Positions 8,907 to 18,520 are shown, counted from the first letter of the stretch. The stretch: DNA of 64,000 bases from Amycolatopsis arida (GCF_900115565.1 NZ_FOWW01000008.1:1-64000); one strand, 5' to 3'. Program-made: numbers and translations. Notes: generated by a model not told the origin, from the letters alone.

Positions 8907-9350
8907 TCAGAGCCAGCCGCGCTGGTCGTCCGCGGCCGCCACGTCGGTCTCGGCGGCGGCCAGGTGGGTGATCGCGGCGACCGTGCGCTCCAGCTCCCGC
9001 TGCACCCGCTCGCCGTCGGCGTGCCCGGTGTGCAGCGCGACGTGCACCTCGGCCGCGTCCGGGCCACGTTCCTCGACCCGCAGCTCACCGTGGTACTCGT
9101 CGTCCTCCGCACCCCACGACAGCGCGCGCCGCTCCGGGTCACGGCGCAGCCACGCCTCCTCCTCGACGTGCCGGTGCGCCAGCTCGGCCTCCACGTGCAC
9201 CGCGTCCCCACCCTCCGGCTCCGCCGTGTCCTTGGGCTCCGCCGTGGTCACGCGAGGGAAGTACTTCGGCAGGTTGCGCGGCTCGGCGACGAACGCGAAC
9301 ACCTGGTCCGCCGGTAGCTCGACCGGCGCGGAGTACCGGTAGTCACCCAT
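8907..9350 (-). CDS. SRPBCC-fold (polyketide cyclase/START-like) protein
   Basis: 147 residues beginning MGDYRYSAPVELPADQVFAF, the usual first strand and helix of SRPBCC proteins, followed by NLPKYFPRV and the alternating strands of the helix-grip fold. It probably binds a hydrophobic ligand; the substrate is unknown. ATG 9350 is the only sensible start, because the long upstream frame is antisense-like. The ribosome site is weak. The gene lies 47 bp downstream of the RNase Z gene on the same strand. Confidence 0.8.
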   Translation of the reverse strand: MGDYRYSAPVELPADQVFAFVAEPRNLPKYFPRVTTAEPKDTAEPEGGDAVHVEAELAHRHVEEEAWLRRDPERRALSWGAEDDEYHGELRVEERGPDAAEVHVALHTGHADGERVQRELERTVAAITHLAAAETDVAAADDQRGWL

Positions 9351-9397
9351 GGTGAGGGGGTAGCCCCGGCACCTCGGCGGCAAACCCGCGCCGGGGA

Positions 9398-10312
9398 TCA
9401 CCGGCGTGCCGGCACCGGCACCCTGAGCAGGTCCTCCGCGACCACCACCTCGCCGCCGAACACCGCCGCGGCCTCGTCGTGAAACCGTGCCGGCTCCGTG
9501 TAGCGCTGCGAGAAGTGCGTCAACACCAGCCGCCGCACACCGCACTCCGCGGCGACCCTGCCGGCCTGTGACGCGGTGAGGTGCCCGTACTCGGCGGCCA
9601 GCGCGGCGTCCTCGGCGAGGAAGGTCGACTCGATCACCAGCAGGTCGGCCCGCTCCGCCAGCGCGAACACCGCGTCGCAGAGCCGGGTGTCGAGCACGAA
9701 CGCGAACCGCTGCCCCGGCCGCGGCTCGCTGACCTCCGCCACGTCGACCCGCCGCCCGGCCACCTCCAGCGACCCGGCCCGCCGCAGCCGCCCGATGTCC
9801 GGGCCGGCGATGCCGAGCCGTGCCAACCGGTCGGGCAGCATCCGCCGGCCGTCCGGCTCCACCAACCGGTAGCCGTGGGAGTCGATCCGGTGGTCCAACC
9901 GCCGCGCCTCCAACGTGCCGAACGGCCCGGTCGCCACCGGGCCGTCCCCTTCGACCGGCTCCTCCCGCAGCTCCGCCACCTCGTGGTACACCGCCGCGTA
10001 CCGCAGCCGGTGGAAGTACTCCCGGCCCGACGCCGGGTAGTGCGCGACGACCGGATGCGGCACCCGGTCTAGGGACAGCCGCTGCACGACACCGGGCACC
10101 CCGAGGCAATGGTCGCCATGGAAGTGGCTGACGCAGATCCGGTGCACGTCGTGCGCGCTCACCCCGGCGAGCAGGAACTGGCGCTGGGTGCCTTCCCCCG
10201 GGTCGAACAGCAGTCCGGTGCCGTCCCAGCGGAGCAGGTAGCCGTTGTGGTTGCGGAACCGCGTCGGCGCCTGGCTCGCGGTGCCCAGCACGACCAGCTC
10301 GCGATTCGACAT
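9398..10312 (-). CDS. rnz: ribonuclease Z / MBL-fold hydrolase
   Basis: About 304 residues of the metallo-beta-lactamase fold. The zinc-binding signature is [10 protein letters not shown], with further ligands in VLDTRLCD and LTHFSQRY. The N-terminus [21 protein letters not shown] is typical of ElaC/RNase Z, which removes tRNA 3' trailers. The length matches the short (bacterial) RNase Z. The start could be ATG 10312 (MSNREL, weak GGTGA upstream) or ATG 10324 (MVTGMSN); I prefer 10312. It is divergent from the glycosidase gene at 10405. Confidence 0.88.
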   Translation of the reverse strand: MSNRELVVLGTASQAPTRFRNHNGYLLRWDGTGLLFDPGEGTQRQFLLAGVSAHDVHRICVSHFHGDHCLGVPGVVQRLSLDRVPHPVVAHYPASGREYFHRLRYAAVYHEVAELREEPVEGDGPVATGPFGTLEARRLDHRIDSHGYRLVEPDGRRMLPDRLARLGIAGPDIGRLRRAGSLEVAGRRVDVAEVSEPRPGQRFAFVLDTRLCDAVFALAERADLLVIESTFLAEDAALAAEYGHLTASQAGRVAAECGVRRLVLTHFSQRYTEPARFHDEAAAVFGGEVVVAEDLLRVPVPARR

Positions 10313-10404
10313 CCCGGTCACCATAGCCGCGCGGGTGTGCCCACGCGGCCCGGCGGGTACTGGGAGCCGGGAGAGAGGGACGACGTCGGGACCGGGAGGT
10401 CACC

Positions 10405-12738
10405 ATGTTCGACTGGCGCGGTGCCCTGCTACGCCGGCTGGCCCGCCGTTTCCACATCGGGGACGACATCCTGCGGCACCTGTCGACGTTCCAGCGGCTG
10501 GGCCAGCGCTTCGAGATCGAGGCGCCCGCGGAGATGCTGCCGGTGGGCGCGCGGACCCTGGCCAGGGCACTGCGCACCCGAGCCGCGCCGCAGATCCGCC
10601 CCGACTGGGTGTGGCCGTACTGGTTGCAGCGGCAGCTCGACCCGACGTCGCCGTCGTTCGTGCCGCGCGGGCACCTGCCGTTCGCCACGAACATGACCCA
10701 CCGCAACTGGACCGCGGTCGGCAACCCGGGCTCGCCGTGGGAGGCCATCGTCGACCCGGCGGGCCTGGTGACCCCGGCGCCGGACTCCTGGTCGCTGGAC
10801 TGGTGGGTGGGCACCGGCGACGGCACCTGGGTGCTGCCGAGCCAGCTACGGGCCCCCGAGCAGCGCCTCGCCGGCGGGGTGCCGATCGTGGAGACCGTGG
10901 TGCGGCTCGGCGACGATTCCGAGGCTCCCGAGGCGGCCGTGCAACGCGTCTACGCCACCAAGGACGCCGGCGGCGAGGTGGTCGTCGTCGAGGTCGACAA
11001 CACGAGCGACCGCCCACTGGAGATCGCGTTCGCGCTGCGGCCGTACAACCCGGAGGGGCTCGCCGTCGTCGAGGACCTGCGGGTGGAGCGGGACCGAATC
11101 CTGGCCGACGGCGCACCGGCCGTCCTGCTGCCCGAGCCGCCCGAGCGGGTCGCCGCGTCCACCTACCTCGACGGCGACTGCCTGCACCAGGTCACGTCGG
11201 GTGCGCGGGGGGAGCCGCCGGTGTCCGTGCACGACCCGGCCGGGCTGGCGCAGGCGGCCGCGGTCTACCGCCTCGCCCCCGGTGAGCGGGTGGTGGCCGG
11301 CGTCCCGCTGGCACCCGGACCGGCGTCCCGCACCCGGCACACCGCCGCGGCCGCCACGGTCCGCGCGGCCGACTCCGGCGAGGTCCGGCGGCGGTGGCAA
11401 CGCGACCTCGACCGCGGGATGCGGGTCCGGCTGCCCGACCGGGGCCTGCAGGAGGCCGTCGACGCCAACCGCGCCTACCTGCTGTTGCTGCACGACCCCG
11501 GCAGCATCACCGCCGGGCCGGCGACCTACCACCGGTTCTGGTTCCGCGACGCCGCCTACCAGGTCGTCGCGCTCGACCGGTGGGGGCTGCACGAGGAGGC
11601 CGCCGACGTGCTGGTGAGCTACCCCGACCGGCAACGCCACGACGGGTTCTTCTACAGCCAGTGGCGGGAGTGGGACGCCAACGGCGCCGCCATCTGGGCC
11701 ATCGCCGAGCACCACCGGCTCACCGGCGACGAGGAGCTACTCCGGCGGCTGCTGCCGTGCGTGCGCCGCGGGGTGAACTGGATCGACCGCACCCGGCGGG
11801 AGCACCGGACCGAGCGCGGGGAGCTGCGCGGCCTGCTACCGGCCGGCGTGTCCGCCGAGCACCTCGGCCCGTTCGACTACTACTACTGGGACGACTTCTG
11901 GTGCCTGCGCGGCCTCGTCGACGGCGCGGAGCTGGCCGAGCACGCCGGCAACGCCCAGGCCGCGGCGGCGATCCGGGCCACGGCCGAGGAGTTCCGCGCG
12001 GACATACTGGCCTCGATCGAGGCCGCGCTCGCCGGCGAGGACGAGCGGTTCATCCCCGCTGGGCCCTACCGGGGCGTCGACGCCGGCATGATCGGCTCGC
12101 TGGTGGCCTGCGCGCCGCTGCGCCTGCTCGACCCGGACGACCCGCTGGTCGCCGGCACGGTCGACCAGATCCGCCGGCGCTACACCCTCGGCGACGCCTT
12201 CTACCAGGCGATCGCGCACACCGGTCTGGGCACCTACCTCACCCTGCAGCTCGCGTTCGTGGAGCTGGCCCGGCACGACCCCGTGGCGTGGCGAAGGGTG
12301 CGCTGGCTGCTCGACGTGGCCACCCCCACCCACACCTGGCCCGAGGCGATCCATCCGCGGATGGGCGGGGGCTGCATGGGCGACGGGCACCACGGCTGGG
12401 CGGCCGCCGACCTCCTCAACGTCATGCGCGAGGTGCTGGTGACCGAGGACCGCCAGGACGGCCTCGCCCTGCTCCCGGTACTGCCGCCGGAGTGGCGCGG
12501 CCAGGAGGTCGAGGTGCGCGAGGCGCCCACGCACGCCGGCCGGCTGTCCTACCGGCTGTGGTGGGAGGGCACGACCCCCTGCCTGGAATGGCAGTGGCAC
12601 GACCGGCACGACCGGCACGAGGGTCGTGGGCGGCTGCGCGCCCCGGGGCTCGACCCCGGCTGGTCCACCACGGAGCCGGTGGGCAAGGTCCGGCTGGCCG
12701 GCGCCGACAGTTCGTCGAGCTCGCGCTCCCGAACGTAG
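10405..12738 (+). CDS. six-hairpin glycoside hydrolase (MGH1/amylo-1,6-glucosidase-like)
   Basis: A 777-residue cytosolic protein. Residues about 100-330 form a beta-rich N-terminal domain. Residues about 350-700 form an (alpha/alpha)6 barrel of the MGH1/GH63-GH15-GH37 type, with motifs YHRFWFRDAAYQ, YSQWREWDANGAAIWA and YYYWDDFWCLRGL, whose acidic residues are candidates for the general acid and base. It may be a debranching or disaccharide hydrolase acting on alpha-glucans or glucosylglycerate-like solutes; the substrate is not deducible. GGAGGT precedes ATG 10405. The last codons and the stop (12736-12738) lie inside a 21-bp tandem repeat, so the C-terminus may have been changed by repeat expansion. 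It converges with the GT2 gene. Confidence 0.75.
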   Translation: MFDWRGALLRRLARRFHIGDDILRHLSTFQRLGQRFEIEAPAEMLPVGARTLARALRTRAAPQIRPDWVWPYWLQRQLDPTSPSFVPRGHLPFATNMTHRNWTAVGNPGSPWEAIVDPAGLVTPAPDSWSLDWWVGTGDGTWVLPSQLRAPEQRLAGGVPIVETVVRLGDDSEAPEAAVQRVYATKDAGGEVVVVEVDNTSDRPLEIAFALRPYNPEGLAVVEDLRVERDRILADGAPAVLLPEPPERVAASTYLDGDCLHQVTSGARGEPPVSVHDPAGLAQAAAVYRLAPGERVVAGVPLAPGPASRTRHTAAAATVRAADSGEVRRRWQRDLDRGMRVRLPDRGLQEAVDANRAYLLLLHDPGSITAGPATYHRFWFRDAAYQVVALDRWGLHEEAADVLVSYPDRQRHDGFFYSQWREWDANGAAIWAIAEHHRLTGDEELLRRLLPCVRRGVNWIDRTRREHRTERGELRGLLPAGVSAEHLGPFDYYYWDDFWCLRGLVDGAELAEHAGNAQAAAAIRATAEEFRADILASIEAALAGEDERFIPAGPYRGVDAGMIGSLVACAPLRLLDPDDPLVAGTVDQIRRRYTLGDAFYQAIAHTGLGTYLTLQLAFVELARHDPVAWRRVRWLLDVATPTHTWPEAIHPRMGGGCMGDGHHGWAAADLLNVMREVLVTEDRQDGLALLPVLPPEWRGQEVEVREAPTHAGRLSYRLWWEGTTPCLEWQWHDRHDRHEGRGRLRAPGLDPGWSTTEPVGKVRLAGADSSSSSRSRT

Positions 12739-12768
12739 ATCTCGCCGTCCCGAACGTCGATCTCAGCG
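12727..12768. repeat. two tandem copies of a 21-bp repeat at a convergent gene junction
   Basis: Units at 12727-12747 and 12748-12768 share TCCCGAACGT(A/C)GATCTC. The reverse complement of the first unit (CGGCGAGATCTACGTTCGGGA) matches the 21-bp units at 44621-44662, so this is a dispersed family. It overlaps the stop of the glycosidase gene and ends just after the stop of the convergent GT2 gene (12763). Confidence 0.8.
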
Positions 12769-13455
12769 GCGCCGGCTGACTCGGCGCCGGGCGGCCCGGA
12801 TCCGGCCGGTCACCCAGTACCGCGCGTACTCCCCCACCGCGGTCAGCAACATGCCCACCTTGCCGAGGAACCCCACCATCGGGTTGGCCGCCTTCTCCTC
12901 CTTGGTGCGGTGGAACATGCCGTCGAGCACGAACGCGATGACCGGAACGTCGGCGTCGGCCGCGCGCGAGTTGAGCGCGGCCTCCACCCGGTAGCCGCGG
13001 ACGTCGGCGGGGTCCAGCGAGGTGAACAGCGTGCGGCGCAGCGCGCGCTCCCCGCTCAGCCGGGGCAGCAGGTGCAGGAACACCCGGTTCAGCACCGGGC
13101 CGCGGTCGAACAGCCCGATGGCCATTCCGGCCCGGTCCGCGCGCACCGCGCGGACCAGCCGGTCGACGTGGTCCGGGCGCAGCCCGGTGAGGTCGGCGTC
13201 CAGGAAGACCACGACCTCGGCGCCGGTCGCGGCGACCCCGGCCCGCATCGCCTCGCCCTTGCCCCGGCCGGGCCCGGCGACCACACTGGCCCCGCGCCGG
13301 GCGGCGACGGGCGCCGTGTCGTCGGTGGAGCCGTCGTCGACGACGAGCACCTCGTCGACGCATTCGGCGGCCCGTGCCGCGTCGACGACATCGCCGACGG
13401 TGCTGCTTTCGTTCACTGCGGGAATGATCGCGGCGGTCCTCGGTTCCGTCACCAC
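12763..13455 (-). CDS. glycosyltransferase family 2 (GpgS/DPM-like)
   Basis: 230 residues with a GT-A fold: AAIIPAVNESSTVGDVV at the N-terminus, the nucleotide-binding VVDDGSTDDT, the GRGKGEAMRAG segment and the DXD-type FLDADLTGL. The layout resembles glucosyl-3-phosphoglycerate synthase and related short GT2 enzymes, but at 230 residues it is shorter than GpgS (about 320). The C-terminus is basic (RAARRRVSRRR) and may contact membrane lipid. The start is GTG 13455 or 13452, without a clear ribosome site. It lies 25 bp downstream of the broken GH13 gene on the same strand. Confidence 0.8.
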   Translation of the reverse strand: MVTEPRTAAIIPAVNESSTVGDVVDAARAAECVDEVLVVDDGSTDDTAPVAARRGASVVAGPGRGKGEAMRAGVAATGAEVVVFLDADLTGLRPDHVDRLVRAVRADRAGMAIGLFDRGPVLNRVFLHLLPRLSGERALRRTLFTSLDPADVRGYRVEAALNSRAADADVPVIAFVLDGMFHRTKEEKAANPMVGFLGKVGMLLTAVGEYARYWVTGRIRAARRRVSRRR

Positions 13456-13480
13456 GGTCGGGTACCCAGCCGGCGTGGAA

Positions 13481-14697
13481 TCACCCGGTCGGGGTCGAGA
13501 GCCACACCGCCGCGTCCGGTGGCAGCGTGTCGTCGACTAGGGGGACGCTGGCCAACAGGACCTCGCCGGCGGGCAGTGCCCCGCCGGGCACCGGTGCCGG
13601 GCCGAGGTTCACCGCGCAGCGGAATCCCGGCTCGCGGGCGAACAGCAACACCCCGGGTGGCGCGTCCAGCCAGCGCAGTGTGCCGGCACCGAGCGCGGGG
13701 TGCTCGCGGCGGATGCGCAGCGCGGCGCGATACAGCTCCAGCATCGCGTGCCGGTCGCCGGTCTGCGCCTCGACCGTGTGGTCCTTCCACTCGCGCGGTT
13801 GCGGCAGCCACGGGACGGTGCCGCCGGGACCGAAGTCGAACGGGGGCGCGTCGCCCGCCCACGGCAGCGGCACCCGGCAGCCGTCCCTGCCGCGGACGGT
13901 GTGGCCGGAACGCTCCCAGGTCGGGTCCCGCAGCACCTCCTCCGGCAGGTCCGCGACCTCCCACAGGCCCAGCTCCTCGCCCTGGTACAGGTAGGCGCTG
14001 CCGGGCAGGGCGAGCATCAGCAGCACGGCGGCGCGGGCGCGGCGCAGGCCCAACCCCAGGTCGACGGGCTCGGTCGCCTCCCGCCTCGGGCCGTGCCCGC
14101 TGGTGTGCCGGCGGCCGTAGCGGGTCACGTGCCGGGTGACGTCGTGGTTGGACAACACCCACGTCGCCGGTGCGCCCACCGCGTGCAGCGCCCGCAGGCT
14201 CTCCTCGATGATGGCGCGGAGCCGGTCCGGGTGCCAGGAGCAGCGCAGGAAGTCGAAGTTGAAGGCGGTGTGCGGCTCGTCCGGCCGCGCGTAGCGGGCC
14301 AGCCGCCGGGGGTGGTCCACCCACGCCTCGGCGACGAACATCAGCTGCCCCGGGTAGGCGTCGACCACGTCCCGCCACTCGCGGTAGATCTCGTGCACCT
14401 CGTCGCGGTCCCAGTGGGGATGGTCGGCCCGGTCCGGCGGCTCGGTGAGGTCCTCGCGGTCGACGCCGAGGTCGGGCAGGTCCGGGTGCTTGGCCACACC
14501 GTGCGCGACGTCCACCCGGAAGCCGCCGACGCCGCGGTCCAGCCAGAACCGCAGGACATCGAGGAACTCGGCGCGGACCTCCGGGGTCGCCCAGTTCAGG
14601 TCCGGCTGCTCCGCGGCCCGTCGGCGTCGGCGAAGCTGCGCAGGTACACCTCGTAGATCACGGCCTCGCGCCACCACACCACCGAGTTCCGGTCCAT
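13481..14697 (-). pseudogene. GH13 alpha-glucosidase with an internal frameshifting deletion
   Basis: The gene starts normally: GGAGGGGGAC precedes ATG 14697 and the protein reads WWREAVIYEVYLRSFADADG, the textbook N-terminus of oligo-1,6-glucosidase/trehalose-synthase-type GH13 enzymes. It then jumps near 14607-14615 into another frame at AEQPDLNWATPEV, which normally lies about 150 residues later. Frame 1 stops within a few codons (PRSSRT, stop). The remaining 370 codons are intact, with GFRVDVAHG (nucleophile region), MFVAEAW (acid/base) and WVLSNHD (third catalytic Asp) present. Conserved region I (DxVPNH) and the first strands of the barrel are missing. About 400 bp appear lost, so no active enzyme can be made. 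The long intact remainder suggests a recent deletion, or an assembly collapse. Confidence 0.85.
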
Positions 14698-14727
14698 GTC
14701 CCCCTCCGACGATGGGTCGGAAGCGGT

Positions 14728-15120
14728 TCAGCGCTCGTCGCGGTCGTCGTCGGGGTTGGCCCTCCGCTCGGCCCCGGTGGTTTCCTCGCTCCCCGGGTCG
14801 GAGCCGGCGACCCGGCCGACGTAGACGTCGTTCGGGGTCGGTCCGGTGGTGCTGTGCTGGTCGGCGTCACTCGGGTCGGGCCGTCCCCCGGTCGCCCGCG
14901 GACCGGCCTGCTCGTGGTCGACGACCATCGACCCGCCGGCGTCCTCGCGGCGGCCACGCTGCCGGCCGAACACCGGCCAGACGAGCAGGGCGACCAGCGC
15001 CACCAGGAACCCGAGCCAGGTCAGCCACGGCACCCCGACCCCGAGGCCGATCCCCACCAGCACCGCGCCGAGCAGAACGCCGAGCGCGATCGACACCTGG
15101 ATCCTCCGTTGCACGGACAT
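14728..15120 (-). CDS. small two-helix membrane protein with acidic tail
   Basis: 130 residues. Two hydrophobic helices at about 9-28 and 31-50 (IALGVLLGAVLVGIGLGVG and LTWLGFLVALVALLVWPV) are followed by a basic stop-transfer segment (FGRQRGRRED) and a disordered, acidic, hydrophilic tail of about 75 residues that would face the cytoplasm. A GGAGGG site lies 7 bases before ATG 15120. It sits 30 bp upstream of the damaged GH13 gene and could share its transcript. No family is recognised. Confidence 0.7.
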   Translation of the reverse strand: MSVQRRIQVSIALGVLLGAVLVGIGLGVGVPWLTWLGFLVALVALLVWPVFGRQRGRREDAGGSMVVDHEQAGPRATGGRPDPSDADQHSTTGPTPNDVYVGRVAGSDPGSEETTGAERRANPDDDRDER

Positions 15121-15299
15121 CTCGGCTGCCCTCCCATGTCGTGCCCTCCGAGTTCCCGGCCACGCCAGGCGCTAACCCCGCCGGACCACGTGTTCGTCCC
15201 GGCCCACCGGCTGGCACGGTGTCGAGCAGGACCTCCGGTTTCGCCACGAACGCGCCCGGGTAGTTCTGCCGCGGCACCGCACCGGACAGGGGTGACGTC

Positions 15300-16421
15300 G
15301 TGAGTGGACAGTCGGGCAGCGTCGTCGGGCGGCTGGGACTGCGGGGCCGAGACCTGCGGATCCTGGGGCTGTGCGCCGCCGCCGTGCTCGCCACCGTGCT
15401 CGTCCGGGCGGTCGACGTCGGGCACATCGTCCCGTTCGCGGTCAGCGCGGTGGCGCTGGCGCTGCTGGCCCGGCTGATCGGGCTGGGCGTGGACGCCCTC
15501 GGCGACCGGCTCGGCGCCGGGCTGACCGGCGTCGTGCAGAGCGCCTTCGGCAACCTGCCCGAGCTGTTCGTCGTGCTGTTCGCGCTGCACGCCGGGCTGG
15601 TCGGGGTGGTGCAGGCGGCGATCGTGGGCTCGATCCTGGCCAACGTGCTGCTCGTCCTGGGACTGGCGTTCCTGGTCGGCGGGCTGCGGCACGGGCCGCA
15701 ACGGTTCGCCGCCGGCTCGGCCAGGCTGACGGCGCTGATGCTGGTGCTCGCGGTGGCGGCGCTGCTGGTCCCCGCGCTCACCGCGGCCCTGCACAGCCCC
15801 GCCGCCGGGCACGAGGTCGAGCTGTCCCGGGTGGTGGCCGTCGTCCTGCTGGTCCTGTTCGCGCTGTCCGTGCCGGTCACCTCGCGCCGGCCGGAGCCGC
15901 CCACCCGCCCGGAGGGCGCCGAGGGTGCGGTTGCCGAGGCCGCGCCCGAGCACCGCCCGCACTGGCCGCTGGCGGTGGCGCTGGGCGTGCTCGCCGTCGC
16001 CGGCGTCGGCGCCGGGTTCGTGTCCGAGTGGTTCGTCGACGCGCTGGAGCCGGCGATCTCCGCGCTGCACCTGAGCCAGGCCTTCGCCGGTCTCGTCGTG
16101 GTCGCCATCGCCAGCAACGCGGTGGAGAACGTGGTGGGCGTGCAGCTCGCCTGGCAGAACCGGCCGGACTACGCCCTGGCGGTGATCCTGCAGAGCCCGC
16201 TGCAGATCGCGCTCGTGCTCGCGCCGGTGTTGGTGCTGGTCGCGCCGCTGATCGGGGCCGCGTCGTTCACCCTGGTGCTGCCGCCGCTGCTCATCGCGGC
16301 GCTGGTCCTGGCCGTGGTGGTCACCATCATCGTCGTCCTCGACGGCGAATCCACCTGGTTCGAGGGCGCCGCCCTCATCGCGCTGTACGCGATCATCGCC
16401 ACCGCGTTCTGGTGGGGCTGA
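15300..16421 (+). CDS. calcium/cation:proton antiporter (CaCA/CAX family)
   Basis: 373 residues with about eleven hydrophobic helices. The two alpha-repeat signatures are present: GNLPELFVVLFAL near 81-93 and ASNAVENVVGVQLAW near 265-279, where the acidic residues bind the cation. A hydrophilic loop rich in Glu/Pro (about 195-220) divides the halves, as in ChaA/Cax exchangers. It probably exports Ca2+ or another cation in exchange for protons. GTG 15300 has GGGGTGA upstream. It diverges from the small membrane protein gene and converges with the ROK gene. Confidence 0.9.
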   Translation: MSGQSGSVVGRLGLRGRDLRILGLCAAAVLATVLVRAVDVGHIVPFAVSAVALALLARLIGLGVDALGDRLGAGLTGVVQSAFGNLPELFVVLFALHAGLVGVVQAAIVGSILANVLLVLGLAFLVGGLRHGPQRFAAGSARLTALMLVLAVAALLVPALTAALHSPAAGHEVELSRVVAVVLLVLFALSVPVTSRRPEPPTRPEGAEGAVAEAAPEHRPHWPLAVALGVLAVAGVGAGFVSEWFVDALEPAISALHLSQAFAGLVVVAIASNAVENVVGVQLAWQNRPDYALAVILQSPLQIALVLAPVLVLVAPLIGAASFTLVLPPLLIAALVLAVVVTIIVVLDGESTWFEGAALIALYAIIATAFWWG

Positions 16422-16455
16422 GCCTTCTGACGGGACCGAGACCGGGGGCCGCCGG

Positions 16456-17667
16456 TCAGGCGCGGCCGGCGAGCCGGTCCAGCTCGCGGTCCACCGAGTC
16501 CGGCGCGTACACCGCGTCGACGACCATCGCCCGCAGGCCGCGCACCCCGGCGTCCTCGCCGAGCTCGCTCGTGGTGACCTCCAGGTTGCGGGTGGCCCGC
16601 GGCAGCGCCCGCCGGTACAGCACCTCCCGCACGCCGGTGACGAACTGCGTCTCGGCCAGGTCGCCGGCCAGCACCAGCACCTGCGGATTCACCAGGCACA
16701 CCACGGTGCTGAGCACCTCGCCGACCCGCTGCCCGGCCGCGCGGGCCAGTGCGACCGCCTCGGGCACGCCGGCCCGCACCCGCGACACGAACTCGCGGCT
16801 CGACGCCGCCGGCACGCCGCGCTCGGTCAGCCGCTGCGCCAGCGCGGCCCCGCTGGCGAGGGCGGCGAGGCAGCCGGTGGCGCCGCACATGCACCGGGCC
16901 GCGGTCCGACCGGCGGCGCCGTCCACCCGGATGTGCCCGAGGTCGCCGGCGCCGCCGTCGATGCCGCGGTAGACCTGCCCGTTCAGCACCAGCCCCGCGC
17001 CGATCCCGGTGGCCACCTTCACCAGCACCAGCGAGGGGCAGTCGGGGTGGGAACCCACGTACTCGCCGAAGGCCATGGCGTTGGCGTCGTTGTCCACCAG
17101 CACCGGCACGCCCCAGCGGTCGCGCAGCCGCGCGGCGACCGGGAAGCCGTCCCAGCCGGGCATGATCGGCGGCTGGCGGACCACCCCGGCGCTCGCCTCG
17201 ACCGGCCCCGGCACGCCGATCCCGATGCCCCGCAGCCGCGCGGCCGGGCGCCCGCACCGGTCCAGCAGCGCGCGGAGCTCGCCGTCGACCCAGTCGAGCA
17301 CCCGTTCCGGGCCCTCGCTGATCCGCAGCCGGGCGTGCGACCGGGCCAGCGGCGCACCGGCGAGATCGAACACCGCGAGCCGGGCCTGCGTCGCCCCCAG
17401 GTCGGCGCAGGCCACCAGCCCGTGGTCGTGGTTGAAGTCCAGCCGGGTGGGCGGCCGCCCCCCGGTGGACGCGTCCACCCCGGCAGGGCGGAGGAACCCG
17501 CCGGCGAGCAGGGCGTCCAGCCGCTGGCCCACGGTGGAGCGCGACAGGCCGGTGGTGCGCTGCAGCTCGGCGCGGGTGCGGGCCCGCCCCGTCCGGACCA
17601 GCCACAGCAGGTGGCCGGCGGAGTGCTGCGCGCCCGCCGTGCCCGGTGGCTCAGCCCTTGTCGGCAC
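16456..17667 (-). CDS. ROK-family transcriptional regulator of the sugar locus
   Basis: 403 residues. Residues about 15-70 form a winged helix (RAELQRTTGLSRSTVGQRLDALL), followed by a ROK sugar-kinase-like domain with VACADLGATQAR, the signature GIGVPGPV, DNDANAMAFGEY and the zinc site CMCGATGC plus His in GDLGHIRV. This combination is that of NagC/XylR-type repressors that respond to a sugar. The GTG start at 17667 overlaps the 3' end of the permease gene by 17 bases, so it is translationally coupled to the transporter operon. It probably binds the inverted repeat at 20954-20965. Confidence 0.9.
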   Translation of the reverse strand: MPTRAEPPGTAGAQHSAGHLLWLVRTGRARTRAELQRTTGLSRSTVGQRLDALLAGGFLRPAGVDASTGGRPPTRLDFNHDHGLVACADLGATQARLAVFDLAGAPLARSHARLRISEGPERVLDWVDGELRALLDRCGRPAARLRGIGIGVPGPVEASAGVVRQPPIMPGWDGFPVAARLRDRWGVPVLVDNDANAMAFGEYVGSHPDCPSLVLVKVATGIGAGLVLNGQVYRGIDGGAGDLGHIRVDGAAGRTAARCMCGATGCLAALASGAALAQRLTERGVPAASSREFVSRVRAGVPEAVALARAAGQRVGEVLSTVVCLVNPQVLVLAGDLAETQFVTGVREVLYRRALPRATRNLEVTTSELGEDAGVRGLRAMVVDAVYAPDSVDRELDRLAGRA

Positions 17668-18520
17668 CGCTGGTCAGCCCCTCGGTCAGCAGCCGCTCGG
17701 CCGCGTAGAACAGGATCACGATTGGAATGGTAAGCACCACCGACCCGGCCATCAGCACGGTCTTGGGCACCTCGACGCCGTCGGCGAGCTGGGCGAGCCC
17801 GAGCGAGACAGTCCACTGTGATCGGTCCTCCACCAGGAACAGCAGGGCGAACAGGAACTCGTTCCAAGCGATCATGAACACGTACAGCGCGTTCGCCGCG
17901 ATCGCCGGCGCGGCCAGCGGGACGGTGACCCGCCACAGGGTCTGCAGCCGCGAGCAGCCGTCGATCGCGGCCGCCTCCTCGATGCCCTCGGGCACCGTGG
18001 CGAGGTAGTTGCGCAGCATGTAGATCGACACCGGCACCGTCTGTGCGATGTAGACGATCATCAGGCCGACCAGCGAGCCGCGCAGGCCGAGCTTGGTGAA
18101 CAGCACGAACAGCGGCACCGCCAGCAAGATCGCCGGGAACAGGTACACCGCGAGGAACAGGAAGTGGACGTGCCGGCTGCCGAAGAAGCGCAACCGGGTC
18201 ACCGCGTAGGCGCCCGGGATGGCCACCAGCAGGGTGAGCACGACCGCGCCGACCGAGACGAACGCCGAGTTGCCGAGCAGCGCCAACATCCCCTGCCCGC
18301 CGTCGTCGGTGGGGCGCAGCACCTCCTCGTAGGTCCGCGCCGTCCACTCGGAGAAGGACACCCACAGCCGGCCCGGGTTGCGCAGCAGCTCCTCGATCGG
18401 GCGCACCGACAGCAGCAGCATGTAGTAGAACGGGAACAGCGTCGCCAGCGCCAGCCCGGCGATGACCACCCAGCGCAGGGCGCCGAAGACCTTGGTCTCG
18501 ACGGAGTCGCGGTCCACCAC
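17651..18520 (-). CDS. carbohydrate ABC transporter permease (MalG-type)
   Basis: 289 residues with six transmembrane helices and the permease-ATPase coupling (EAA) loop EGIEEAAAIDGCSRLQTLWRV. The first helix is preceded by a short cytosolic segment and the large periplasmic loop typical of MalG homologues. The start codon directly follows the stop of the MalF-type gene (18521), so the two are co-translated. The operon has no ATPase gene; actinobacteria commonly use a shared MsiK-type ATPase encoded elsewhere. Confidence 0.93.
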   Translation of the reverse strand: MVDRDSVETKVFGALRWVVIAGLALATLFPFYYMLLLSVRPIEELLRNPGRLWVSFSEWTARTYEEVLRPTDDGGQGMLALLGNSAFVSVGAVVLTLLVAIPGAYAVTRLRFFGSRHVHFLFLAVYLFPAILLAVPLFVLFTKLGLRGSLVGLMIVYIAQTVPVSIYMLRNYLATVPEGIEEAAAIDGCSRLQTLWRVTVPLAAPAIAANALYVFMIAWNEFLFALLFLVEDRSQWTVSLGLAQLADGVEVPKTVLMAGSVVLTIPIVILFYAAERLLTEGLTSGADKG

